A stretch of 64,000 nt of DNA from Physcomitrium patens (Eukaryota; Streptophyta; Bryopsida; Funariales; Funariaceae): contig NC_037266.1 of the NCBI RefSeq assembly GCF_000002425.4, positions 5,707,443 to 5,771,442 on the forward strand, written 5' to 3'. A program made the translations under genes and the position numbers. Under the pieces are notes generated by a model that saw only the letters and a program-made list of their open reading frames with translations, was not told where the DNA came from and did not search any database. Of the stretch, positions 1-14,224 are shown one piece after another (the stretch's first letter is position 1; each line of letters opens with the position of its first letter).

Positions 1-306
1 TTGCAGAATCAGAGCCGAGATTCAAGCACAGATGAAGTTTCCACGAATATACCACAACAGGAAGTGATTGAAGCTGGGACAGACAAGAGAGAGAAAGAGA
101 GAGCGCCACTCTACGAACGTATCAGAGAGAGAGATGCACAGAATTGTTTCAGGATTCTACGACATGGGATGGCAGAGCAGGACATGGAAACCAAGACACG
201 ATGTCATGCCCCACGATTCCTGCAAAATCCTGTTGTGTGTGTGCATAGATGCCGAGCCTTGGCAGCCTGGTGGGCACCCAGCGGAGCACGGCACAGCTTC
301 AGGTAG
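1..306 (+). CDS. partial open reading frame at the window edge, unknown product
   Basis: A frame is open from the first base to a TAG at 304-306, 101 codons if read from base 1. The first half is rich in charged residues and Gln/Ser; the second half is rich in Cys, Arg and Trp. Another frame is open over 68-319, so this may be chance openness in moderately GC-rich DNA. I recognise no domain. It could be the last exon of a gene lying to the left, or non-coding DNA. The composition differs sharply from the AT-rich DNA that follows at about 480. Confidence 0.2.
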   Translation: MQNQSRDSSTDEVSTNIPQQEVIEAGTDKREKERAPLYERIRERDAQNCFRILRHGMAEQDMETKTRCHAPRFLQNPVVCVHRCRALAAWWAPSGARHSFR

Positions 307-440
307 GGACCGGGTTTAGGGTCCAACGCTCCATCGCCGCTTTTGACCGTGCATCGATGGTCGTAGGGAGTCTTTGGTGCCCGGTCTTCGACCACGGACT
401 ATCCACGGTCTTCGGGGGCACGTCTGAACTGGTTCCTTAA

Positions 441-1226
441 TTACGTGCCTGGTGCCAATCGAATTTCGACCTGTTTTTGTTTTTTTTCTTTAAGTTCTAA
501 TTTACACAACTACACACACACACACACATATATATATATACATATATATAATTCAATTTCCGTGCTTTATTTTTGGAATATCATATTATTATTAATCATC
601 TAGGTGTAATAAAAAGTAATATGATTTGAATGGATGTGTAGATAGATGAACCTAAAAAAAAAATCTCTTATTTTAATTTAGATAATAATATATTTTTATT
701 TTATTTTATTTTAGGTTTAATTATTTGATTAAGGTATAGAAAATAAAAATTTATCTTTGGATATTTTTAATAAACAAAATTCTTAATATAGCCATAATAT
801 TTATCATGAGATAGTAAAGTGGTAAGGCACCATTTATCATAAGGTTTTATAATAAGTATTATTAAATTAAAAAATAATAATATTATTTAATATAATATAT
901 TTTTAATAAAATATATTATATTATAGAAATTGCATATTGAGCATTATATTGTCATGATAAGAGTTCCAACTTTTAGGTTTAAAAAATAATATATATATAT
1001 ATATTATGTTTAAAAATTTACTTAGAGAGATAATGTGATTTTTTGAAACCATAAAAAGAAACAAAGTTTATAGATAGAAGTTCCATCTTTTTTTAATTGA
1101 TTGAATGATTTTTTTTAATAAGAAAATTTAATTCATCAACACATATATTAGTCATAGGTAATATTTCACAATTCATAGTCAAGAATATTATTGTAGATTT
1201 TTTTAATTGATTGACAATTTGATAAA
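441..1226. other. AT-rich spacer with dinucleotide repeat
   Basis: No gene is seen. It holds a CA run followed by a TA run at about 512-550, then very AT-rich DNA with many poly-T and poly-A stretches up to the left LTR of the copia fossil. Confidence 0.6.
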
Positions 1227-1479
1227 TGTTGAAGAACAAATAAAATGAAGTCATAATACTTAGTATCAGCAAGATTGCACACAAAGAGAATATGGAGTAA
1301 GATATCTCTTACTTCCAACACCTGTTATAGGTGGTGGTTGTTGTACTAATGAAAAAATTCCATCCTTTGATGAATACATCTATCTAACATTCTATTGAGA
1401 CTATTCATTAGTATTTTATCTACTATAAAAATATATCTTTAGCATATTCTCTATATTCTTAAGATCATTGGTCTATTCA
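1227..1479 (-). repeat. 3' LTR of Copia I
   Basis: Its match is at 6293-6549: both carry the same run of blocks, including GGAGTAAGATATCTCT and TTTTATCTACTATAAAAATAT. The purine-rich tract beside it marks it as the 3' LTR of a minus-strand element. Confidence 0.8.
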
Positions 1480-4400
1480 TTTATTTTTTCTCTTTTCCTT
1501 CTTATATATCAAGAGCCAATCCTTTAATTAATAGAAATTTATCTAAAGTAATATCTTCTACAATATTACTTATTTTATTTTTATATTTATTTATATATTT
1601 TAATACTCCCACTTTGCTATTAATCAAAGACTTTCAATTCTAATGCCTTTGTTAATATGTGATGTCTATTCTTTACTAGTGCTTTTCTCAATAAATCAAT
1701 AAACATGTCTTTTGTTGCATAATATTTCATATCAATCACTCTCATTTCAATCTTCTTTCTTATGAAGTGATGTTGAATGTCAATGTATATGGTCGTTAAA
1801 TGATGCTTTGGATTCTTTAAAAATATAAGATATCTTTGTTTGTCACACTTCATTAGAGTTGCTATCATTTACAATACTCCAATGTCATTTAGAAGTTGTC
1901 TTAGCCATATTTCTCTATTGAACCATGGCTTATTGCCATATACTCTATCTCTATTGTTAATCTTGTAATTATTGATTGTTTCTTGTAATTCCATTAGATA
2001 GCTCCTACTCCAATAAAGAATATATATATCATGTTATTAATCTTCTATCATTTGCATCTCTAGTCTAATCCGCATCACAATAACTATACAAACTAATGTT
2101 ATCACCTCTAAGATAGAATTTGAAATATAAAGTACCTTTTAAGTGCCTCATGATTCTTTTAATGGTTGTCCAATGGATTGCTCTAGCCTTTAACATGTGT
2201 TGACTCATAACACTCACTGCATATGCAGCATCCATCTTTGTGCCAACTATTACATACAATTGTAAATCCACTATTGCATTGTATAGAATACCTTGTATTT
2301 GACCTTCAACTTCAATAAATTCTTCATCTATGAGCTTTATCAACTTCAAATTGGCTTCCAAAAGTGTTATAATAGGCTTATACTCTTCTACATTAAATTA
2401 TTTTAATATTTCTTTAATATACTTGCTTTGGCTCATTTTAATGGTCTTTTTATCATGATCTCTCATAAACTCCACTTCTAAATAATAGTCAAGCTCTTTC
2501 AAATCACTAATCTCATACTTATTTTTTAATTTTACCTTCAATTAAACCATCATTTTTATAGTATTGATTAAGATGATCAAATTATCAATATAGAAGATGA
2601 CAATCAATATGAAGTCACTTGATTGCATCACATACAAGGAATGATCAAATTCACTCTTTAAAAATCCTTCATTCATTAAAAATGAATCAATACGTTGGTA
2701 CCATGTCTTTGGAGATTGCTTGAACCCATACAAAGCTTTCTTCAACTTACAAATAAGCTGTTATTTTTTTCTTTTATAAATCCTTGAGATTTATCCATAC
2801 AAATGTCTTTTTTTTAAATTTCCATTCAAAAAAGCCATCTTCACATCCATTTGATATATCTCAAAGTCCATTGTTGCTCCAATTGCAATAATAGTTCTAA
2901 TGGTGGTGAATTTAGCCATGAGAATAAATGTCTCATTGAAATCAATATTAGCAACTTATGAATGGCCTTTGGCAACCAATCTAGACTTGTATCTCACAAC
3001 ATTGTCTATTATATCTCTTTTGGTTCTAAATACCCGCATACAACCAATTGAAGTTTGATTTGGTAGAAGTTGAGTCAATTCCCATGTTTCATTGTCCATG
3101 AGCAATTTATATTCTTCTTCTATGGCATTCTCCCACTTCATAGCATCCATAGACTTCATTGTATCACACAAACTCAATGGATTAGCAAGGAATGCAACAT
3201 TGACATGTTCTTTACTTATTTGAGAAAAGATGTGATTCTTCTATTATGCACCAAGTTGTTTTCTATCTCTCAAATGATATCTTCTTTCACTTGATGAAAC
3301 TTCACATTCTTTTATTCTTTAGTTTTTTTTAAGCTTCTTCTCTCTTCAAAAATTGCTTCTGCACATTCAAAGGTTGGTACTCCTCATCATCATCATCATC
3401 TTTAACATCTTGATAATCTTCATTGTTAGTTTTAGCAATTATAGGCATACTATGGTCTACCTTTTTCTGGCTCTTTAGCTTGATTTGAATTTTTACCATC
3501 ATCAATGTCATCATCTTTTTCTTCTTTCTTTACTAAAATTTAAGATGTATCCACAAACAAAACGTTACTCTCACTTGGACACATTTCCAAGTACTCATAA
3601 GCATTTTTATACTTCAAAAATTTTACATCATGATTCTTAATGATCTTCTTGGTTTTTAAACACATTCGCCTATATGCCTTGGTATCTTCACAATATCCAA
3701 CAAATAAATATTTTGTACCTTTTGCATCAAGTTTAGATTTTATACAATCTGGTATTTTTGTATAAGCAATATATCTAAAAATCCTCATGTATAAAACATA
3801 AGGTTTTTTGCCACTTCAAGCTTCTTGTAGAGTCATTGATGTGAGTGCACTTGTTGGACACCTATTCCTTATATATGCCATATTTACCATAGCTTCTATC
3901 TAATACTCATGCCCAAGATTTTGTACATGAAGCATATTCCTTGCTATCTCAACAATGATATGATTTGCTCTTTCAACAATTCCATTTTATTATAGAATGT
4001 AGGAAGTAGAGGATTGTCTTGCAAAACCTTGAATCTTAAGAATTTATCAATATATTTTGACATATACTCACCTCTATTATCCATGCACAACAGTTTGAGC
4101 TTGTATTTACATTGTTTCTTTAGAAGAGCCTTAAATTCCTTAAACCTTGAGAAAAATTCATTCTTGACTTTAATGATATAAATCCACATTTTTTTTTGAA
4201 AAATCATCAATAAATGTGACAAAGTATTTTGTTCTTCTAATTGATGGTATCTTCATTGGTCCACAAACATCAAAATACATGATTTCGAATAATTTGGTAA
4301 TATGTATTGTAACTCCTCTTGGAAATGAAGCCTTTTGTTATTTGCCTTGTATACATCCTTCATAAGCAAGTGTCAAGGCATTGTGGTTGAATTGACCAAG

Positions 4401-6292
4401 ATCCAAGTTACTTACCATGGATTGGAGCTCCTTCATGCTTTTGGCATTCAAATGACTAAGTCGTTGATGCTAGAATTCAAACTTGTCTTGATGTTGTGGA
4501 AAATTTTCAAATGTTGTCATTTCTATTCTATTCACCTTCTTAAAATTGATGAAGTAGAGGTTGCTATTTCTAAGGCCTTTGACAACATGTTGTGCACTTA
4601 ATGTCTTCACAAAACATCTATTTTTATCAAATTGAATCTTACAACCATATAATATAAGTTTATTCATCAAAAAGAGGTTCTTCTTCATCTTTGGCACATA
4701 TAAGACTTCCTTCAATCTAATCCTCTTGATTTGGTTCTTCATGACAATTTCTACAACAATGGATCCAATTCTAATAGCTTGTACCATGCCATTGTCTTCC
4801 AACCAAACTTTGGTTGCTGAAATTTCTTCATAAGTGTCAAATAAACATTTATATAGTATCATGTGCTTAATAGCATCCAAATCTATAATCTACTTAGATA
4901 TAGCAACCATGGAGGCTCTTTCACTTGCCATAAAAGCATAGCTATCTCCATCAAAGTTATCACAAGCATTGTTTGCATTCTTTCTTGGCTTTGTAGCAAT
5001 TTTTAGCTAAGTTACTTGATTTTCTATAAATATAATAAATTTTCATATTTTTTTTGAATTATCATATTGATGAGAATAACTACCTTCACTTTGTCTTAAA
5101 AATAGTATTGAATCATCACTTTGAAGTTTTTTTTTTTTCTTCTTAGTCACCTCATGGCCAAATCTTGACATGACATAATTCATGGTAAGGCCTTTCATAT
5201 TCATAGATTCCAATGCCACAATGAGGTAGTTGTAGGACTCAGGAAGACTTATGAGCAATTTCAATATAATGTCCTTATCATCAACTGACTTGTCAACAAC
5301 TACTAGTTGATTTGCAAGTGCTTTTATTTTGTTAACATTATCTATGAAGTCATCTTCTTCTTCTTTCTTTACCATTAAGAACTTTCTCCTTCTTTAGAGA
5401 ATATTAACAATGTTTCTACTCTCATAGATATTGCAAAGAGTCTTCCATTCTTTTGCTTGTCCATTGCAAACAATTATATGTGAAAAGTTGGCATCATCCA
5501 AATTTGATGCAATCATGTTAAAAGCTTTCCTTTCAGAATGTTTATACTCCTTTTTCACCTTGATATTAGTATTATCATTTGAAAATTCTTAACTTTCATC
5601 CATAATATCCCAAAGGTCCAATAAAGCAAACAAAAGTTCTATTTTCTTCTTTCAATGGTAGAAATTGTCACTCCTAAAATTCTCAATCACTCTCAAACCT
5701 TCAGCTTCACTTGAAGTCATGTCTAAGAAAAGGGTGTATCAAAAAAAATCAAGAGAGAAAAAAAAATCTCAAAATTAATAAGAATGTATTGCTACCTTAG
5801 TAACCTAGAATGCCATCTTTGTAAGTAAACTAGTGATATCACTCTTAAATCACTCTTAACTTCACTTATAGGACTTCTTATAAGTCTTATACTCTATTTA
5901 AATCTCTTATATAAGCTTTGCCATCCGTCAATCACCCCTCTTCTTTCATAAAACACTTCTAATGTCATAAAACATTTCTTATCACTATAAGAAAATCTTA
6001 AAGAAAGTTTACTACATAAAACCACAATGTTAGATATCAAATAATGTAAATTAGCAAAGAAACATAATACAAGTGTTTTAAATTATCATTCTAAGGTATG
6101 TATCAATCTTCAAAATTATCAATGCACTTAACAACAAGTAAGAGCAAAACTACACTAACAACTAGATGCAACAATAGAGTTAGATGATATCAAATCCTAA
6201 CATCAAAAACAACCAAAAGATCTACTCCTTACAATAAGTAAAACTTTAAAGAACTTTAAAGCTCACAATTAAAGGTAAGTGGACCTATAACC

Positions 6293-6549
6293 TATTGAAG
6301 AACAAGCACTATGAAGTCACAACACTTAGCATCAGCAAGGTTACATACAAAGAGAGTATGGAGTAAGATATCTCTCACTTCCAACACCCATTACTTATAG
6401 GTGATGGCTGCTGCTCTAATAGATAACTTCCATCCATTGATGAATACATCCATCCAATTTTCTATTGAGACTATCCATTATTATTTTATCTACTATAAAA
6501 ATATGCATTTAGTATATTTTTTATATTCTTAAGATCCTTGCTCCATTCA
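6293..6549 (-). repeat. 5' LTR of Copia I
   Basis: Direct repeat of 1227-1479. The sequence just inside it, near 6280, is only a poor match to a copia primer-binding site, in keeping with decay. Confidence 0.75.
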
Positions 6550-6559
6550 TTTTTTATTT

Positions 6560-7085
6560 TTTATTTTTTATTTTTTCTTATCATCACGGACATATACATT
6601 TATCTCAATAATTACTTATATGATTAGGTAGAAGTAGGTAAATATAAATTAATTTCATAAAGTCTTATAAAGAAGCTTTTTAGAAGCTTCATAGATGTGG
6701 TTTTGACTTTAGATGTGTTTATAGATTGGAAACTTGGCCAACAAGTTAATTCCATATAGTAGCTTGTGGAACAAGCTAACCATGTGGCGCATACATAGAT
6801 AACTTGCCTTATAAGTTAAGACATGTGGCTAGCAAAGTCAACATGTTTTGGAGGTCCTATAGAACATAGCCACATAGCTCCTAGTTAAGAATATATATGG
6901 AGGCAAGAGTGAAGTCTTCTTATACACTCTTGTCAATGTCGTTCTAGTCCTTAGTCTTATTTCAAGACTTTTTAGTTTTCTTGTTTTTTGGCAGCAGCCA
7001 TTTCAATTAATATTATATAACCTTTTGAGTGACTTTTTAGTTCTCTTCAGTGACACAAGAGTGTATCAAGCATTCTCTTTCACAT
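6560..7085 (+). repeat. solo-LTR-like fragment, inverted relative to the gypsy fossil at 7.8-10.9 kb
   Basis: The reverse complement of about 10,620-10,970 resembles 6,580-6,850 block by block, for example TCTTATAAAGAAGCT against TCTTATAGAGAAGCT and the stretch containing TGGTTTTGACTTTA. No coding remnant adjoins it. It therefore looks like a lone LTR, or end, of the gypsy family seen to the right, lying in the opposite direction. The end point is an estimate. Confidence 0.6.
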
Positions 7086-7463
7086 TTATTTATATATTTT
7101 AATAATAAATATATAGTAATTCTATTGAAAATATGAATGAATTTTTTAGTGGTTTTTACTAAATATTAATATTTTATTTTATATATACATCTTTAAAAAA
7201 ATATGAAATATTTATAATTTAGATTTTTTTATTAATATAATAGTTTATTTTTTTAATGCTTTATTTTTATTGGATCATGTGATAAATATTTTATTTTTTA
7301 TAATTTGAATTTTTTCATAAATTATAATAGAATTTCAATCATTTTTTTACTATAAAAATATAATAGAATATAATAAAATATCATATATAATGGATTTTTT
7401 TTAATTATAATTAAAAATTCATAAAATATATAAAAATAATATATATTTTTAGATTTAATTATT

Positions 7464-7710
7464 CTAAATACATAATAAAACTAAAAATATATCTTATTAT
7501 ATAAATATATAATAAAACTAAAAATATATCTTATTATATAAATATATAATAAAACTAAAAATACATCTTATTATATAAATATATAATAAATCTAAAAATA
7601 TATCTTATTATATAAATATATAATAAATCTAAAAATATATCTTATTATATAAATATATAATAAATCTAAAAATATATCTTATTATATAAATATATAATAA
7701 ATCTAATTAA
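7464..7710. repeat. 37-bp AT-rich tandem array, about six copies
   Basis: The block TTATTATATAAATATATAATAAA recurs with exact 37-base spacing (starts at 7494, 7531, 7568, 7605 and onward). Early copies carry AAACTAAA and later copies AATCTAAA, so the array grew in at least two steps. It lies just outside the left end of the gypsy fossil. Confidence 0.9.
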
Positions 7711-7759
7711 TTTTCAATGTATATTAAAATATAAATATATAATAAATCTAATAAGTTTT

Positions 7760-10700
7760 TAATTTATCAATGATTTACAGATACCTGTAAAGTCAAATCC
7801 ATATCTAAGAGCTTTTAAAGAACTTCTCTATAAGATATTATTAATTCAAATTAATTTTATATAATTCTATTTAATTCTTTTCATCTTCCTAATTATTGAT
7901 ATTTATATTGATTTTGGTGATTTATTCCCTATTTTAGGAACAAATTTTATAATGAATGTAATCACATGTTGAAAAAATTTAAAATATAATAAATTATATT
8001 TAGTACAAATTTTGATCTTTTTTCTTTTTGAAGGTAGTTAATAGGTATTTTTCAAAATTGATAATATTATATATTAGAACAATAAGACTACTTTATTATT
8101 TGATTATTATTAAGGTCTATTTAATTTTTTAAAAATTAAATATAAAAATACCATTAAAAGTGGTTTCTTTTTTTAATATTATCACAAAACATTAAAAGCC
8201 TTTTATAAAGTTATGATACCAATTGCATTATATCTTATCATCTATTTAAAATATAAGATTTTATTCTTGAAGGTTTTTAGTTCTTTTATGTTTTTTTGAA
8301 GGTTGTAACAATTTTAATGGTTTTTTTGATAGCTTAACAAACAATAGATTTTGAATTCCCTATTCGTATCCTTAATTTTTTTATCACAAATTCAAAGAAA
8401 CTACAAACAATGATAGAAGATAAAATAAATTCTTTATTAAATCTCTTTTATTTAATAGTAAATAATATCATAAATTTTTATCTTTATTATAATAGATATT
8501 AATAAAAAAAAATCAACCTTCTCTACTATATTTATAAGATTCATGGATGGCTTCCATGTGTGTTCATTAATATCATGTCTTTGTTAAAGTAAAAAATATT
8601 CTAACTTCTTTTAGAACCTTTTTGAGTCTAAAACTCTTCTATTTTAAATTCTCGATTGTTATTACTCTTATAGAAAGAAAGAACAACTATCTTCTTTTTA
8701 ATATATCCATTTTTTTATATGACTTAAGAAGAAATACATGAAAAACATGAAGGATCTTTATAGATTTTGGTAGATGTAATTGATATGCAATTGAAGTGAT
8801 TTCTTAACAAATAAGAAATAGTCTTAGTCTACAATTATCGAACTTTTTATAGAGGCAAATAAACCTGATGTAATTATAACAATGTAAACATATCTTATTG
8901 CCAATGTAGAATTAAAGTTTTTTCTTATAAATAATATCTACAATACAATTTTATTATTCATGAGAATATATTGATTGTGTCTTTATTTTCATATATAGCT
9001 CTAATAGTAAAAAATTTAAAAATTCTAATACAAGATTATTAACTTTTGAGAAGTCAAAAGTATCAAATAAAAAATAATGACCATAATTAACATAGATATG
9101 TGTTTATTCAGAAAATAAATATATTATGTCATTTTAGGAAAAAATTTCCAATTCCAAAAAAGTTGTAAAATCATCTTGGTAGTAGTTGATGGTGCATTGA
9201 AAATATTGTTCTAATACTTGATTTACTTCATGTATTATTGACCAATTTTAAGATAAAATCCCAAAGTTAGTTTTATGTCTACTTTAAATAATTTGAAAAA
9301 GGTTTTTTAAATTCTAAATAAAAATTGAGTCTTTCAACTTGATATAATAGTTTTTGACAATTCATACTAATAAAAGATGGTTTCAAGATTTTTTTATTTT
9401 TTTATTTTTTATTTTTAAAATTTTAATTTTTTACTTATGATAATTTTTTGTACATAGTAAAAAATGTGCCTTTTTATTAAAGCAATATAATATTACAATT
9501 ATAGAATCATAAAAACATAGAATTAAAAGATCTATGATAAAATCCATAGAAATAAAATACTTAGTTGTTTTACTATAAATAATAGGTAGAAAAGTTGATT
9601 AGATTAATAACAGAGAATTTATACTTAAAAAAATATATACAAATTTTTCAAAATTTTTAATTATCTTCTATATTTAAAAGCATCAAAAATGTCTTATTTA
9701 AGAATATATTGTTGTATAAAAAATGTCTTGTTTTAAAAAAATTATGATGAACTTAAAGAACACATAAGAATGTTCTATCTTTAAGAATACATAAGCATTC
9801 TTTGGAATAGAGAAAATTGTCCTTGAATTTAAACTTAGAAGTATCATAATATTTTAAAAAACTATTCTTAATGTCATGCATAAGAAGATCATATAACATA
9901 CTTGAATGAATTTAATAAAAAAATAAAAAATGAATTAACAATTAATGTTAATTTTATTGCTTGAAGTTAAAATTTCTTTGCCTTTAAAAGAATTATTTAT
10001 TATTAATTATAAGTTACATTTCCTTCTATTTGTACAAGATACAAATATCTCATTAAGACGTTAAACAAATCTTATTGTTTTTATGGCTAATAAATAATAT
10101 TATATACAAATCTTCATAAAAGCATTGTCTAATAAGTTTGGTGATGATTTAAAATACATGCTTGCATAAATACTTTAAATTCTGGTGATTTATATAAACA
10201 ATTATTAGATTAAAAACACCTTTTTAATAATGGTGCTATTTTTAAATTGATTCTACAATTACAAAACATTCTTTGTTGTAGATCTCATAGTTGATCTTGG
10301 TTGCTAAAAGGTTTTTTGAATGAAAAGATATGGGACAAAGTTTTTCATTTGCTTATGTTTGTGACAATATTACACCAAAGGCAAAGTTTAATGTACTTGT
10401 TTCCATAAAAATGGCTTAAAACAACTAATTTGATATAAAATTGGTATTAAAGTAATAGCTATTTTAAAGCTATAAATATTGCTTCAATTTCATTGTTCCA
10501 CTTAAGTCTTTCTTCACAAGTCAAATGTATAAGTAAAGCTGTAATTTAAAAAAACTCTCAATAAAAATTTGATGGTTATTAATTAATGTAAAAAAAAATT
10601 GACTTATCTTAGAATTCTTATAATTTTTCAGTCCATAATAGGTCATTTGACATGTGTCGAATTCACAAGAGATATGTCTAACTTGCAAGATAAGTTTTCA

Positions 10701-10940
10701 ACATGTGACCAATTTATAAAATAAGTGGTTGATATGTGCCATATATAGCCAACTTATTAGTCAAGTTATCAATTCATTGATGACCTAGCAATATTTGTAA
10801 AGTCAAATCCATGTTTATGGAGCTTCTCTATAAGATATTATTAATTTGACCTACTTTTATTTGTTTCTAGTTATCTCTTTTTATCCTCCTAATTACAAAT
10901 GTAAATATTGATGTTTGTGATAATAACCTCTTATATGTAG
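7760..10940 (-). mobile_element. Ty3/gypsy LTR retrotransposon remnant, shortened and broken (Gypsy A)
   Basis: Related blocks at 7,770-7,930 and 10,785-10,935 look like parts of its two LTRs: both have GTAAAGTCAAATCCAT followed by TCTCTATAAGATATTATTAAT. The interior follows the gypsy fossil at 31.9-37.5 kb in the same order, for example 8,981-9,060 with 34,206-34,290 and 9,430-9,560 with 34,610-34,745. The stretch equivalent to reverse transcriptase is missing; the interior passes straight into LTR-like DNA near 10,630. It is heavily decayed, with interruptions throughout, and is clearly dead. Confidence 0.75.
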
Positions 10941-11563
10941 AAAGTGTCAATATCCTCCTACCTATTTGCCAAAGTTTAATTCTATTTTGCTTCTAAAACA
11001 AAAAAATAAAAAACAAAAGTATATAAAAACATATAATTAATATATAATTGATTGTTATATCATTCAATAATCATTTAATCAAATAAAAAGATGGTACAAA
11101 ATCTACTTTGATTTTTTTTAAATAATATATATTTCACTTTTAGAATAATTTTTTTTTGTATTATATTTTTTGTACTTTTAATGATTTTTTAAGAAATTTC
11201 ACAAATTTATATTTTTTATTCAAAATAAATAAATTAAAACTTACATAAAATATAAAAATGAGACAATCAAAGAACCACAATAATTAAGAACTTATAAATT
11301 TAATATAACAATAAATGATTTTGGTAAATAGATATCTTTTTTTAGTCACTACTATATTACAAATAATTTTAAAATTATTCAATTAAATAATAAAGAAATT
11401 TGAACTTATAAATGATAAATTAGTAACAGAATTAATTTAATTTGGATTACTAAAAAATAAGTTTTTATTGTTAATTATAAATTGAATATAATTTAAAATT
11501 TAACAATAAGTAAATAGATAGAAATATTCAAAAAATTTACGTTATGTAATGTGCCAAATGATA

Positions 11564-11605
<42 letters not shown>

Positions 11606-14210
11606 AAGATTTTAAGGTTATATTTTTATTTTTTTCATAACACTATTAAAAATATGTAAAAAGTAAAACTAAACCTGATGATTTAAATTTAATTTTTATA
11701 ATAAAATTTTATTTAAATTATTTTATTTTTTTTAAAAAAAGATAATAATAATAATTTTAAATTATAATTGTTTTAATGTTTATTCAAATAATCCTAAATA
11801 ATGATATCTTAGTATTATCAAATCATATAAAAATATTATTTAAAGATTTATGATAATTATTTTATTTATTTTTTATTTTTTATTATCGCTTTGGGAGAAA
11901 AACATTATTGACTTGTATCTATATGTGATGTTTTTTAAATATTTTAAAATTTATAAAATTACATATTATTTGTCATTTTTTTTTCTTACTATTTCAATTT
12001 TAAAGCTATAGGAATGATAATATAATATTTTTTAATTATATTTTAAATTATTATTGTTAAAAACTATTAAATAATTGATTTTAAAACAAATTAATGATTT
12101 TTTATATTTAAAATAAACTTATAATTTTTGCTTGAGTACTTCTTAATATAGTTTTATTTTTGCAGTGGATATGTATTATAGTATTTGTTGTTTAAAATAT
12201 ATATCTATATATATATATATGTGTATGTGTGTGTATATATATATACACATATATACATTTTTTTATTATGGATTTTTTTTTATATTGTACCTAAAGCTCA
12301 AATCAATTTATTTGAAGTGTAAGATAAATTTTAAATTTATCCAAGGTTGTGCAAAAATATTATTTTAAACCTTAAGCATTTAAAATAACATCACCACTTT
12401 ATGTCAACCAAAGGAGTCATAACATTCTCAGATGATTACTTGAAGGTGATAATTAAAATTATATTTATAAATATTTAATCATATAATGAAATTACATAAA
12501 ATTTATGTGTTTTTATTTTTTTCTTAATTAAGTCTAAATTTTTTTTAGAATAGTCAAAAAGAAAGTAAAATCATGCTATAGTTTTTGAAGTGTAACTTTC
12601 ATTAAATTTTTGAATACAAAGTGAAGAACTAGATTAAATTCTTAAAATTATATTAGAATTCCTTTAAAAGAAAATAGTTTTACATTAATACTTAATAATG
12701 TGTACCTTCAAAATAAATTTGTAGGTAAAGACTTATCTAGTCTATGCTTAAAAAGTCTTTTTAAGAAATGTATAGACTTTTGAACTTTGTGTCAATATTA
12801 GAATCTTGTAGAGTAGCTCATTACTCTTATTAGCATTTGTAACTTTATTATATGGTGGTGGGGAATTTTAATATCTTTTAAGATACTATCCTAAACTTAA
12901 AGGTTGCAAAGAAAGAAAAAGTCTATTTTTTCTAATATAAGTTTTAGATATCACTTTGGGTTTTTTTTTGGTTTGCTTGGTCTTTTAGTTATTCTTTATA
13001 TGAATGCAAGTTGCACTTATGATTAAAAAAAATGATTATTTTATATTCTTGTCATCTTTCAAAATTCAAATATCTTTCAATTTGTATAGAATTAAATTGT
13101 TATATTTTTATAGTAATTTAACCTAGATTATTATATATAATTGAGATATGATGCAATCCTTAAACTTTCATACTTCTATTTATATATTTATCCTCTCACA
13201 ACTTATTTGTGTTTTTAAACTATATCCAAATTCACAAAACATACATAAAACATAATCGAAACATACAAACATACAACTGCTTAAAACAGCTAGTATGAAA
13301 CTACAACCAAATTTACACAGACGATGATATAATTGATGGAAAGAAAAACCACAGATAAATTTACATGTGCAATGAACCACATTCTTAAAAAAGCCAAAGA
13401 TTATTGCAGACAAATACTACATCACATTCTACACAACAATACTTTTTGCAAAACAACTTTTAGCAAAGCAACACCTTGCCCATAGAATAGATCCGCTTAA
13501 TTCGTTGATTGTTGATTGAGTGATCCATTATTGCCTGGCCCTGTGAACTATCTTTCTTCCAACATATTTTGCCTAGATACATACCTCATGCTGGAGTTTT
13601 TAGTAAGACAAAGATATTGTATACCATCGAACCGAATCCAACAGAGATAAGTGCACTACTCTTGAGACATCCTAAAAGTTCATTGTAATTAACAAAAATA
13701 CTCTCGTGAGATCCAACAATGGAAAGGTACTTCATATTCATAGCTTTATATTAGGTACAGGGATACATTCGAACATAGATCTTACATTTTCGAAGACTCA
13801 ACATCATGATTCAGAAGGAAAACACAAAAAGAGTAGAGCACGAGAGATGACCCATTCTGATAATTAATAATTCAATTGACTTCAATAAGACTGCCAACTC
13901 TTGGCAAACAACAAATCCTGTAGTCAAAAAGGAGCGTAAGATAATCTAGTTCTTCACTTTGTAACAAAGTCAATTAGGAACAAAGAAAAAGGTAAGCCTA
14001 AAGTCATGAGCACAATGTTGCTTAGCTGCTGGTCATTCTACAGAGCAAGTGTGCTCAACTTCGTCTTAAGAAATCAAGAGAATACATATCACAAAATATT
14101 ACAAAACTGTGAAAAAAGAGATCTTTTGATGTTCAGGTATCAATCAGTGTGATATGGGTTTACGATCACACACAAAAATTTGCTTGTGAGCTAGACTACA
14201 ATGCATAACA
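10941..14210. other. AT-rich intergenic DNA
   Basis: No gene is recognised. A long AT repeat lies at about 11,568-11,602 and mixed TA/TG/CA repeats at 12,205-12,258; the short ORF across the latter is low-complexity. From about 13,450 the composition rises toward that of the gene island, which probably marks the 3' flank of the F-box gene. Confidence 0.6.
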
Positions 14211-14224
14211 ATGCAAGAGAAGGT

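Larger units (their letters stand above)
1227..6549 (-). mobile_element. Ty1/copia LTR retrotransposon, old and broken (Copia I)
   Basis: Two direct repeats of about 255 bp bound the element: 1227-1479 and 6293-6549. Read on the minus strand they begin TGAATAGA or similar, and the left one ends in CA. A purine-rich tract, as expected for a polypurine tract, lies at about 1480-1506 against the 3' LTR. Between them, on the minus strand in Pol order typical of copia, are pieces of gag (about 5.0-5.75 kb), protease/GAG-pre-integrase (4.45-4.9 kb), integrase (3.5-4.35 kb), reverse transcriptase (2.1-3.2 kb) and RNase H (1.6-2.05 kb). The LTRs differ at many positions, roughly one base in five by eye, so insertion is old. 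The coding part is interrupted many times (well over ten) and looks dead. Confidence 0.9.

Noticed and set aside
7464-7710. Possible CRISPR array (regular repeats)
   Set aside because: The units are contiguous 37-bp tandem copies without spacers, in a plant genome.
12165-12368. 67-codon frame over TA/TG repeats
   Set aside because: A microsatellite translation rich in Tyr, Ile and Cys, with no coding character.
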